64,000 nt of DNA from Pithys albifrons albifrons (Eukaryota; Chordata; Aves; Passeriformes; Thamnophilidae), in contig NC_092467.1 in assembly GCF_047495875.1 (NCBI RefSeq), positions 32,587,378 through 32,651,377 of the forward strand. The letters run 5' to 3'. The notes under the pieces are model-generated. The model ran no database searches. It saw only the letters and a list, made by a program, of their open reading frames with translations, and was not told where the DNA came from. The translations under genes and the position numbers were made by a program. Below are positions 24,239-64,000 of this stretch, piece by piece; within the stretch, counting starts at the first letter, position 1; each line of letters starts with the position of its first letter.

Positions 24239-26477
24239 CTCCTGCACCAGGATTAAAGACCAAGGATGTCTCAGCTGCAGCGCAGGTGGGTTCAGTTGGT
24301 GCATCATCTCAGGTGTGAGGCTCCCCCAGACGGGGCCTCTGCCACCTCCCTTGGATGTGAGTTCTTAGTCAGGAGTAGTCAAAGAGTGAGAAATGCAAAT
24401 GAAGCCTTCAGTGACATTAATAATATGTATCCACTCACAAAATAATAATCTGCCATTCTCGTGATTAACTGGAGGATCTGCCTTCTCTTCCTAATCTTTT
24501 TTGTCATCTCTACTAATGACAGCAATTATGACAATCTAGAAAAATGCAGTAGAATTAGAAATGGCTTGTCTTGGGTCCTCTGATAAATGCTAATTCTGGG
24601 CTTTTGTCCTCTGGTTTCACCTGGGAATAGGTACATTTTAAAATTGCACCCATGATGTATTTTCCAGCTGGGATCTTGTTGCCAGACATTTCCTGGAGCA
24701 GAGTTTTCAGGGCCTGCAAGAGGCTTCGAGCACCAGCATAAACACTGACATGTTCCCTTACAAGGACATGAGGCCTCCAAGAGCCTCAGCTCACCCAGGA
24801 GTGGTGGTGGAGCTCAGTCCCCAAAGCTGCTCCTCACTGGCCTCATTCCCTGCCACTAGTGGGGGGTAGGAAGCATTTTCTCCTGTAATATTGATATTTT
24901 CATCTTTTGTTTCTTATGAGTGTTAATCTGCTTCAGGTTTTGTTGTCTCTTATCAGCTTGTTCAACACTGGGGGAGCATTTCGGTGCTCACCTCCTGCCA
25001 CATTGCACACTCTGGATTTGGGAAGAGATCCAGCAAAAAAGCCTTTCCAAGGCAAAACTGAGCAACTGCTCACATTCATTTTCCTTTTAAATGAACATAA
25101 TTGGTCCCAAGTCTGAACTGGTGTTGAGGCAAGGTTAAGATAGAGGGACAATATATTTTATTAAATCAATTGGAATCACTGGAAAATGCCTTTGGTACCT
25201 CAGTGGCCATGCCTTGAGTCTCAGCTGAATTGCTGCTCCAAAGGCAGGCTGGAGTTTGGAGTGGGAATGATGGTCTCAAACACTCAAGAACTTTATAAAT
25301 AGTCAAAATTTATTGCAGCCAGGATGCAGTGAAAAGTAAATAACTCAGGAGATGCCTCACTGGCACTGTGAACAAGTGGAACAGGATGGACACACTGGGC
25401 TGAAGTGCCTTCCTTTTAATCTTCCCTCTAAAAGTTCCTCTTGGAATTTTTATCAGCCCTTTCTGACAGACACTATTAGGAGTTCTTTTAAGTCTTAAAC
25501 TCTACGTGCCTGAGGTTTACAAGGAAAGTTGTGATCCATTAGAAGGAACTATTTCTTTTCTTTGCAGAATTAGAAATTAAGTCTTTTGCCAGTACAGTCA
25601 GTCCATAATTTGATCTTTAAGAGCTGGAGAGAGCTGAGTTTTTAAAGATGTTGGCAAATATTTGTATTTAACATTTCTCATCCACCAGTTTGAACAATCT
25701 GTTCCCAAGATTGAATCCTGTTGGGAATAGAAACCTCCCAGGTCATGGAAAGCTTACAAATCTGTCACCTGCAGTGGTCTGCTGAGCAAAGAGAACTGCA
25801 ACTGCTCTCTGGCTGTTTTAACTCACCTACCTGGGATCTGTGTCCTGGCCATTCTTAAAACTTTTGACATTTTTTAGCCTTTACACTTTCTGCCACATGC
25901 AAGACATGCCACATGTTGATGTCTTTAATTAAGGGGCCTGGGGTGGCAAGAGAGAATCAGGAGGGAATCAGGAGAGAGAAAACAAACCCCACTTTAAATT
26001 TCGGCATGTGGATCTAGTTTCAAAATGTTTCCTAACCTGGTTCATCTGCTGTGTCAGTCGAGGGCAAAGCCACCATTGCCTCCTGCAGCTTGGGGGCTGG
26101 AACCTCTGCCCCACCATCCTGCTGTGCTGCCACGTGGGGCTGGTGGCATTTGGTGACGGGATGGGGACGGCGGGTTTGTGGGATAAGAGAGGAACAGGCT
26201 GCAGCTGCAGATAACACTGGCCTCATGCTGAGAGATACCCAGCCCTGAGCTGAGAGGAGGATGGCACAGACAGGGTTGGTGGCAGAGTGTTGGGCAAGAG
26301 TTTGTCATATTAACCCCCCTTCCCATCTGTGACGCTTCCTGGGCCTCCTGATGAAGTGTCTGTTTGCTCTTGTGCTGAACTAACCCCAGAAAAGAGGATG
26401 ATCTCCAAAACCTTTCACTTTCCAAATGTGCAAGAAGAAAAAAACCTCAGTAATAGCTCTCACTCTTTCCATCTTGG
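24239..26477. other. No recognisable gene
   Basis: AT-rich DNA with short frames only. Confidence 0.55.
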
Positions 26478-27185
26478 CCCCTCCAGTCCTGGAGGCAGTT
26501 CTGGGCCTCTCCTGACAAGAGAGACATTGAGGGGCTGGAACGTGTCCAGGGAAGGGAATGGAGCTGGGAAGGGGCTGGAGCAGCAGGAGGGGCTGAGGGA
26601 GCTGGGAAGGGGCTGGAGCAGCAGGAGGGGCTGAGGGAGCTGGGAAGGGGCTGGAGCAGCAGGAGGGGCTGGGGGAGCTGGGAAGGGGCTGGAGCAGCAG
26701 GAGGGGCTGAGGGAGCTGGGAAGGGGCTGGAGCAGCAGGAGGGGCTGAGGGAGCTGGGGAGGGGCTGGAGCAGCAGGAGGGGCTGAGGGAGCTGGGAAGG
26801 GGCTGGAGCAGCAGGAGGGGCTGAGGGAGCTGGGGGGGCTCAGCCTGGAGAAAAGGAGGCTCAGGGGGGACCTTCTGGCTCTGCAATCCCTGCCAGAGGG
26901 GGGAGCCGGGACAGGAGGTCGGGCTCTGCTCCAGAGACAGGGACAGGAGCAGAGGGCACGGCCTCAGGCTGGGCCAGGGCAGGGGGCACAGCAGCAGGAA
27001 TTTATTTCCCAAAAAAGTGGTCAGCCATTGGAAGGGGCTGCCCAGGGAGATTTGAAGGGCCCATCCCTGCAGGGATTTCAAAGCCCTGTGGATGTGGCAC
27101 TTGGGGACAGGGTCAGTGGTGGCCTTGGCAGTGCTGGGGGATGGTAGGACTCGATAGTCTGAGAGGGCTTTTCCAACCTAAATAA
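26478..27185 (+). mobile_element. CR1 LINE 3' fragment with an internal 38-base tandem expansion
   Basis: Starts with the CR1 phrase for the KDIEGLERVQ region (ATTGAGGGGCTGGAACGTGT). It continues past the tandem array into GGGGGGGCTCAGCCTGGAG and AAAAGGAGGCTCAGG, and ends with a degenerate 3' end (CTTTTCCAACCTAAATAAT). Confidence 0.85.
26562..26832 (+). repeat. 38-base tandem repeat, 7 copies, inside a CR1 element
   Basis: CTGGAGCAGCAGGAGGGGCT recurs at 38-base steps, seven times. The unit matches the CR1 segment between the RATRLEKG and RLRELG codons, so the array grew from the element's own sequence. Confidence 0.93.
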
Positions 27186-28007
27186 TTGTGTGAGAAAACT
27201 GAGAGCACGGCCTAGACAGAAACAGGAAAAAACTTCTAAAAACGGGCTGCTAAGTCACTTCTCTGGGGAGAGATACTGTATCTTCCATCACCTTACAGAT
27301 CTGAAGAAGGAAAATGATGGCAAAAATTACCAAAAATGCAGTTGTTGTCAAACACTGGCACATGAGCTGCATTTCAGTACACCAGGACACCCCACGTGCC
27401 AGTGGAGAATGCAAAGTGATGTGCTGCTTCTGAAGGATCAGCCACTCTGAGCTCAGAGGGACTGGCAGCAAGGCAGGTCGTGTGATGAAATGTCACCTCA
27501 GTTCCTGCTAGATTGTTACCACGATCAAAAGGCCTGCACAAACACCATTTAAAAACTGAAACTACCTCCTTTCGTTACTTAGTTCCCTCTTCTGTCTCCG
27601 AAATGATTTCATGTAAGGCACCAGAAAAGATGACAAAACAACGGTTGTCATTTTAGGGGTCAGGGCTTGGTTATGCAACACCCAAATATAAACTGAAATG
27701 TGATACACTTGAAGAGGCATCATGTAGATTCCAGGACACCATATCCAGAAATTGCAGGAGTGTTTCCGTAAGGGACCACGTGCCTCGGCTGTACCAGGAA
27801 GGTTATCGAAGTCTGCGAGGGGAGAAGGTTTAGGGGTGTTTCTGGCAGGGGGTGTTGCAGTGCTGATGTCAGTGCCATGCTCACGTTGGATTCAGGGAAA
27901 GAACATGTCATGTAGCATCTAAACTTCTGTTTACTGTTTATGTGAATCACTGTAGCAACAGAGATGCCACTCGGTGAGAGAATCTCGGGGCACTTCATCT
28001 CTCTCCT
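27186..28007. other. No recognisable gene
   Basis: Short frames only; nothing recognised. Confidence 0.55.
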
Positions 28008-28412
28008 CTGCTCTGGAGCCAGCCTGGGAGAGCTGGGGGGGGTTCACCTGGAGCAGAGAAGGCTCCAGAGACACCTGAGAGCCCCTTCCAGGGCCTAAAG
28101 GGGCTCCAGGAAAGCTGGAGAGGGACTGGGGACAAGGGATGGAGGGACAGGACACAGGGAATGGCTTCCCACTGCCAGAGGGCAGGGATAGGTGGGATAT
28201 TGGGAAGGAATTGCTGGCTGGGAGGGTAGGCAGGCCCTGGCACAGATGCCCAGAGAAGCTGTGGGTGCTCCTGTATTGCTGGAAGTGTCCAAGGCCAGGC
28301 TGGATGGGACTTGGAGCACCCTGGGCTGGTGGGAGGTGTCCCTGCCCATGGCAAGGGATGGGATGAGACGGGTTTTAAGGTCCCTTCCAACACAAACCAT
28401 TTTATTTTGTTA
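28008..28412 (+). mobile_element. CR1 LINE 3' fragment
   Basis: Contains the typical phrases GCCCAGAGAAGCTGTGG, GTGTCCAAGGCCAGGCTGGA and GGAGGTGTCCCTGCCCATGG, then TTAAGGTCCCTTCCAACACA at the 3' end. The minus-strand counterparts at 44371, 52124 and 59069 are the same subfamily. Confidence 0.88.
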
Positions 28413-30920
28413 TTCCCTTTTAAGATCATTCCCACACAAAACTTTGTCATTTGTGGAAGAGCAGCTTCTACTTGGCCTTGTGTCTGCCTGTTGCTTTTGA
28501 GTACCTGTGTGTCTCACAACATTTCCCAGGGACTTGCAGGACATATTTTAATTTTACATTAAAATGCTGTTTTTAAAAAAGCATCTACTGCAAATTCAGC
28601 CTGCTGAGCAGGATCCTACCGTGTGCTTTCCCAGTTTATTTGTGAAAAGTCACCACAAGTTAATAAACAGAGCCAGTGGAGTTGCAGTACCCAGGGAGGG
28701 CTGGTTTGATAAGGATTGGGGTTTCCGGGTCGATTGTCTCCAAGTGCGTCACGGTGGCTTTGGGGGCAGCCACCGAGGTTCTAAGAAGGGCTGAACTGGG
28801 GCTCTCTTCCCGCTGGTGAGCAGGATAGTGGCTCTTCTTCTGCTTCACTGTCTAATTTCTTGAAATGGGTGGGAATGTGGTATCTGTGACCTACTTACTG
28901 ATCAAGCAACTGGAGCCAGAGCTCAGCAGCAGGTTCAGAAATGACCACGGAGAGCAGGGGGGGAGGAGAAGCTGAAGGACACACACCCCAGTAGAGCACC
29001 ATTTCACCACTCATTTGTTTAAGACAATGAGTAAAAAAAGAGATTTAGATAAATCAAAACAAAAAGACACCTAAGAAGGGCTGCCCAGGGATGCAGGTGA
29101 TGCATCTCTTGTGGGTTCCAAGACCCAGAGTGAGCATGGCCAGAGTCAGGAAAAAAACATGTTCTAAAAAAAAATGTTCATGGCACTTTTATATGGAAAT
29201 CCACTTCTGCGAGGCTGGAACAGCAGCAAGACCCCCCTTTCTTCCCCTTAAAATGATACTTAGAAAGAACCGTTTGCTCTCACTTTGCTGCACTTTGCTA
29301 TTGAAACCAGATATTTTAAGTGGCAGTTTTCAAAATTTCTGCATTTAAATGGGCAATCTATTCGTCTCTAAATGTTTTTGATGAAAAGGCCCGGGCAAAT
29401 GATAATGCTCGTGTTTTACATGACTAAACCAGGCTGCAGCCTCAGGGGACCCCCACTGTTCCCAGGATTCCTTCTGGGAGCCTCACTGGAATGAAGCAGA
29501 GGCAGGAAGAGAAGGAAGGAGGGTCCTTCCTCAGGACTGTCCTCATACACTCTGCTAAAAATCCTGAAAAACTCTGAGAATTTATAAAATATTCACTTTA
29601 CATTTGTCTCATCTTCCGAAACCCAAAAATAAATATGAAGTATTTAAAGCCAAACCCTCTTGCTCTACACCTAAACACTGAAGTTTCCTAATTCATATTA
29701 ATCTCCTTAGCATGTAATAGCTTTCCTTGGTTTGTTTTTTTTCTCTTTTATTACATAAAACTCGTATTCCAAAGTAAGGGAATTGTCAGCTCTGGGGAAC
29801 ACAAATCCTTCAATATCCAGTGTAAATTTCTATTCTTGGTCTTGCTTTGTCCTGATGGTTCTTCTTGAGGTGAAGATTCAAACTGAAGTGACAAGAGCAG
29901 TGGGTCCTGCAACCCCATCCCTGGGCAAGGCTGGAAACCCCCAAAGGGCTAAAATTAGGGTCTTGTGCCACAGTCTGTGTGAACCTGTTCCTTCTCCTGC
30001 TCAGGAATGCACACATGCCGTGGTTCTGCTTCCTGAGGAGTCTCAGAGCAGGAGAACAAGGAATGTAACACAGCAGAGTGCAGTATTTAAGCATACGGTC
30101 TATAGTTTGAGGAGATGGTTTTTTCCTATTTTCACACACATGATTTAGCTTTAATTATATCTATCCAAACATCATCTATAACAAGGCATCAGAGTCCTGG
30201 GTCAACTAATTTACATGATAAAGTAGTCGATAGAGAATATGCTGTTAAAAAGGAAAACACACCGAGGAGTTCTGTGTCTTTCCACCTGTTTTTTGGTACA
30301 TACAACACTGAAGTTGGCAGGACTGGGATGACTTGTCATGTTTGGAGCTCTGTGAGCACAGAAAAAAACCCTTCACTTTCAGTGCCATAAAAGATTTGGA
30401 TTTACCAAAGCTTTAAAACATCTCTGTGCCAAGTTTAATGCTGAATTACCCTTTGGCAGAGTTTATTTTCAATATAAATGTACAGTCTCTAACCAATGAT
30501 GTCCATTGCTTTACGGTGACTGATGGAGGGGATCTGTCCTCAGGAAGGCAGATACCAGCACGAGAGGCTGTTCCTTGCCCCAGGGACTCGTGGGACAGGG
30601 AGGTTTGGTAGGGAAGGCAGGGAAGGCAAGGAAGGCAGGGTAGGGATAGGCATGTCTGAGGCTACAGCGTGTGTGCTACAGAGCAGATCCTTCACCCAGT
30701 GTGTATCTTAACAATCCTGACCTCTGATGTCACTGTTACCTGCTCAGCCAGTGCCATTAGAAATGCTGAATCCATTAACTTTGACAGATTTATGGGGTAA
30801 GCAGATGTCACCGCCATTATGAGAAGCAGTTACATTCATGGGGAGATTTTATGATTCACTGTATCCGCTTATGTAAACCTTAACTTTTACACCGAGAGCT
30901 GCTCGGGAGCGTGTTGTCCT
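28413..30920. other. No recognisable gene
   Basis: AT-rich DNA; short frames only. A few GGAAGGCAG repeats occur at about 30610-30645. Confidence 0.55.
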
Positions 30921-31928
30921 GCTGGCAGGGTCAGCAGCCCAGCTCGGTGGGAGCAGGGAGGGCAGGGCTGGGCTGGGGGCCTGCTGGGGGGCACAGGGGG
31001 AGAGAGGGACCGGTGGGGTGTGGGGCTGATGGGCAGAGATGTGGGGGAAGAAGCCTGGCAGGGTCAGCAGCCCAGCTCGGTGGGAGCAGGGAGGGCAGGG
31101 CTGGGTTGGGGGCCTGCTGGGGGGCACGGGAGGAGAGAGGGACCAGCTGGGGGCCTGCTGGGGGGGCACAGGGGGAGAGAGGGACCGGTGGGGTGTGGGG
31201 CTGATGGGCAGAGATGTGGGGGAAGAAGCCTGGCAGGGTCAGCAGCCCAGCTCGGTGGGAGTAGGGAGGGCAGGGCTGGGCTGGGGGCCTGCTGGGGGGC
31301 ACAGGGGGAGAGAGGGACCGGTGGGGTGTGGGGCTGATGGGCAGAGATGTGGGGGAAGAAGCCTGGCAGGGTCAGCAGCCCAGCTCGGTGGGAGCAGGGA
31401 GGGCAGGGCTGGGTTGGGGGCCTGCTGGGGGGCACGGGAGGAGAGAGGGACCAGCTGGGGGCCTGCTGGGGGGGCACAGGGGGAGAGAGGGACCGGTGGG
31501 GTGTGGGGCTGATGGGCAGAGATGTGGGGGAAGAAGCCTGGCAGGGTCAGCAGCCCAGCTCGGTGGGAGCAGGGAGGGCAGGGCTGGGCTGGGGGCCTGC
31601 TGGGGGGCACAGGGGGAGAGAGGGACCGGTGGGGTGTGGGGCTGATGGGCAGAGATGTGGGGGAAGAAGCCTGGCAGGGTCAGCAGCCCAGCTCGGTGGG
31701 AGCAGGGAGGGCAGGACTGGGCTGGAGGCCTGCTGGGGGGCACAGGAGGAGAGAGGGACCGGTGGGGTGTGGGGCTGATGGGCAGAGATGGGGGGGAAGA
31801 AGCCTGGCAGGGTCAGCAGCCCAGCTCGGTGGGAGCAGGGAGGGCAGGGCTGGGCTGGGGGCCTGCTGGGGGGCACAGGGGGAGAGAGGGACCGGTGGGG
31901 TGTGGGGCTGATGGGCAGAGATGGGGGG
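30921..31928. repeat. Higher-order tandem array with 133- and 175-base units
   Basis: AGCTCGGTGGGAGCAGGGAG begins units at 30941, 31074, 31249, 31382, 31557, 31690 and 31823. The steps are 133, 175, 133, 175, 133 and 133 bases. The 175-base form has an extra 42-base partial duplication around the GGCCTGCTGGGGGGCAC phrase, so a 308-base composite unit is repeated twice. The frames of 105-157 residues here are artefacts. Confidence 0.95.
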
Positions 31929-32985
31929 TTACAAGGCCAGCAGAGCTGGGCAGCCAGGGCTGGCAGGGAGAAGGGCTGGGCAGGGTTGGGAAGTGGAGCT
32001 GCTGGGGTTGGGGAATGGGACCAGGAAGGGCTGGGGAATAGGGCTGGTGGGGAGCAGAACTTGGTAGGATTGGGGAGCAGGACTGTTGGGGAACAGAACC
32101 AGGCAGGGTTGGGGAGCAGGACTGCTGGGGAGTAGGGCTGATGGAGAGTGGGATTTGGTAGGATTGGGGAGCAGGACTCTTGGGGAGCAGAACCAGGCAG
32201 GATTGGGGAGCAGGACTGCTGGGGAGTAGGGCTGATGGAGAGTGGGACTTGGTAGGATTGGGGAGCAGCGCTGGTAGACTTGGGCAGCAGGGCTGGTTTA
32301 CTTGGGGAGCAGGAGTGCTGGGAAGCAGAACCAGGCAGGGTTGAGGAGCAGGGCTGATGGAAAGCAGGCTCTGGCAGGTTTGAATTTTAGGGATGTTGGG
32401 AAGTAGGACTGCTATTGGGAAGGACGACTACTGGACAGCAGGGCTGTTCAGGAGCAGGACTGTCGGGGTTCAGGGCTGTTGTTGAAGTTCAGGGCTGTTG
32501 GGATGCAGGGTCTGGCAGGGTTGGGGCTCAGGGCTGTTGGGAAGCAGCACTGTTGGGGTGCCAGGCTGTTGTTGAGGTTCAGGGCTGTTGTGAAGCAGCA
32601 CTGTTGGGGTTCAGGGCTGTTGTTGGGGTTCAGGGCTGTTGTTGGGGCTCAGGGCTGTTGTTGGGGTTCAGGGCTGCTGTGGTGCAGAACTGTTGGAAAG
32701 CAGCACTATTGGGGTTCAAGGCTGTTGTTGGGGCTCAGGGCTGTTGTTGTGGTTCGGGGCTGTTGGGGTGCAGGGCTGTTGGGAAGCAGCACTATTGGGG
32801 TTCAGGGCCATTGCTGAGGTTCAGGGCTGTTGTTGGGGTTCAGGGCTGTTGTTGTTCAGGGTTCTTGTGGAGGTTCAGGGCTGTTGTTGAGACTCAGGGC
32901 TGTTGTTCGGGTTCAGGGCTGTTGTTGGGGTGCAAGGTTGTTGTTGGGGCTCAGGGCAGTTGTTGTGGTTTGGGGCTGTTGGGGT
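31929..32985. repeat. Degenerate GC-rich short tandem repeats up to the PDE4B2 CpG island
   Basis: 31929-32410 consists of imperfect GGGGAGCAGGACTGCTG-like units; 32415-32985 of about 20-21-base units around GGGGTTCAGGGCTGTTGTTG. The array runs to within a few bases of the CpG island. The 404-residue frame that crosses from it into the island is not a gene. Confidence 0.85.
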
Positions 32986-33264
32986 GCAGGCTGTGGCAGC
33001 TGCGGGGCCCGGCCGGCCGGAGAGCGGTTCTGACTCCGGAGCAGCATCCCGGGCGCGAGCAGCGCGGAGCGGCGGGGGCGGCCCGAGCCCCGCAGCAGCC
33101 GGGGCGGGGGGCCCTGCCCTGCCCGGGGGGCGCGCCGTTCCCCCCGTGCCGCGGGGGCAGGGCCGGGGCGGGCCGGGGCGGGGGCCGGGGCCGGGCCGGG
33201 CCGGTGCCAGCGGCGGGCGGGGACTCGCTGCCGGCGGCCGGGGCAGCGCAGCGGCGGCCGCGTG

Positions 33265-62779
<29,515 letters not shown>

Positions 62780-64000
62780 TGTCCTGGCCCCGTGTGAGTG
62801 GATTTTAAACACTTAAGGAGCATGCAAGCGGTCTCACGGACAGCCTGCAGCGGGGTCTGAGGCCGCTGCCACAGTGGCTGAAAGACCCTCCCAGCTACTT
62901 GAGATTGGAGTCAGGGTTAAAGATCGTGTAGTGAATGATTGCTCAGGAAATTACCAGGTGATTTACGTTGTGGTTTGAGCCTTGTCAGCCAAGAGCATCG
63001 TGTTGTCCTGGAGCTGGCTTGGGTCGGGACTGAGGCGTCAATGACACACAACTGAGAGATTTTATACTGTTAGTTTTGGAATTTATACCAGTTAGACTGA
63101 TAGAAACTACTGATTAATAACTCTCCATTATAAAACCTGTCCACCCGACCACCTGTCTGCAGACCTGTGTGCCTTCTTTGTAAACACTTTCATGTCTTTT
63201 CAAGAGTCTCTCAATTAAACACACGGAGTTTAGTTTTCAAAAGCGACACAAAGTGTTTCAGAATTGACGGATACTTTTTTGATTCTTCCTGTTACAAGAA
63301 GCAGTCTTCCTTTTTTTCATGGGCAATACCTGTCACTTTGTTGCAGTTAACCACTTTGACAGACTAAACAGGAGGGGAAACCCTCTGGTTTGCATTACTG
63401 CACCTTTAATCGTCTTCTCAATCCCCCCAGTGACCCATTTTCAGTCACGTCATGCCATTGTGCACCGTCTCCGTTCTCTGGCTTGGAAGGACAGTGTGTT
63501 TCCTCCCCGGGGGTGGTCGTGGTGAGCAGGACAGAGGGCAGGTTGTCCCCATGGCCCAGTGCAGTCCATCCCTGAGTAGGGCAGTGTGTGACACGCCTTC
63601 CCCCTCGGCAGCTCCTCGGAATTTGCACGCTCGGATGTTTGTGTTTCTCTGGCCTCTCGTCCACGTTTCTAGGTTTAGGCCCAGCACCCTCCTCCTGCAC
63701 TGCCTCGAGCTCTAACACCTCCATTACTGTTTATAACAGTGTATTTATTACGTCATGTATATACTGTAATGTTTTGTAAGTTATTAATTTATATGAATTA
63801 GCATTGCCTGTCGGCGGCGATGTTAACGGTGTAGAAAACTCGGAATAAGAGTTGCCTTTTTTTCTTGTAACCTTTTGTATTGCATAAAGTCCAAGAACCT
63901 GAACAAAGCTGGAGAGACAGACACAACCCAGGAAGGGCATTTGGGTGGCAGCCACCCGTGGGAGGGGTGACACCAGACCCCAGGGCGGGTGGCAGTGACC
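62780..64000 (+). other. PDE4B: PDE4B 3' UTR, open at the window end
   Basis: Follows the stop codon with no further coding exon. An ATTAAA polyadenylation hexamer at 63214-63219 could end a short 3' UTR. Further on, 63725-63810 is AU-rich with a gtatttatta element of the kind that destabilises cytokine-like mRNAs, and a catAAAg-type weak signal lies at about 63885. The true 3' end is not decided by the sequence. Confidence 0.65.

Noticed and set aside
23573..24368. Frames of 240-258 residues rich in Leu/Ser or Arg/Glu
   Set aside because: They are translations of the TTC/TCC repeat tract.
1..32900. UCR1 exons and first exons of long PDE4B forms
   Set aside because: I looked for the conserved UCR1 phrases (VTPFAQVLASL, RRESFLYRSDSD) among the frames and saw none. 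They probably lie upstream of the window, but a by-eye search for short exons is not exhaustive.

Overview
This is vertebrate nuclear DNA, almost certainly from a bird. The interspersed repeats are nearly all CR1 LINEs, cut off at the 5' end, with the typical avian 3' tail of short ATTCTATG-like repeats. No mammalian-type SINEs or L1 elements were seen, genes are split by long introns with GT-AG junctions, and GC-rich CpG islands and minisatellites are frequent. The species cannot be fixed from the window.

The only protein-coding gene I can support is PDE4B, the cAMP-specific 3',5'-cyclic phosphodiesterase 4B, on the + strand. Ten coding exons (33265-33489, 50856-50949, 54861-55039, 55470-55568, 55707-55871, 56925-57024, 57839-57993, 58092-58214, 59686-59868, 62414-62779) join in frame into a 562-residue protein of the short PDE4B2 type, with UCR2, the whole catalytic domain and the C-terminal ERK site. 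A second first exon at 50066-50113 encodes MPEANYLLSVSWGYIK, the 16-residue N-terminus known from the mammalian super-short forms PDE4B5 and PDE4D6. It lies 742 bases before the shared exon 2. The window therefore holds two intragenic promoters of PDE4B, each in or beside a CpG-rich patch (about 32990-33330 and 49660-50065). The UCR1 exons and first exons of the long forms were not found and probably lie upstream of the window.

Layout: 1-32990 is probably an intron of the long PDE4B forms. It holds minisatellites (23, 109, 10, 32 and 133/175 base units), a 550-base polypyrimidine tract, several CR1 copies and a small CpG-rich patch with a perfect CRE at about 8.5 kb. 32990-33489 is the PDE4B2 promoter and first exon. 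33490-50855 is a 17 kb intron with further minisatellites, CR1 copies, a CpG island at about 37.5-38.05 kb and the PDE4B5 first exon. 50856-62779 holds the common exons, with CR1 fragments in several introns. 62780 onward is the 3' UTR, open at the window end.

The most notable things are the exactly conserved super-short exon, two CR1 copies 50 kb apart that have expanded the same 40-base segment into tandem arrays, a 38-base expansion in a third CR1, and a higher-order 133/175-base array followed by degenerate repeats that run right up to the PDE4B2 CpG island. I found no new gene system. Comparisons with mammalian PDE4 proteins are from knowledge of the family, not from an alignment that was run.
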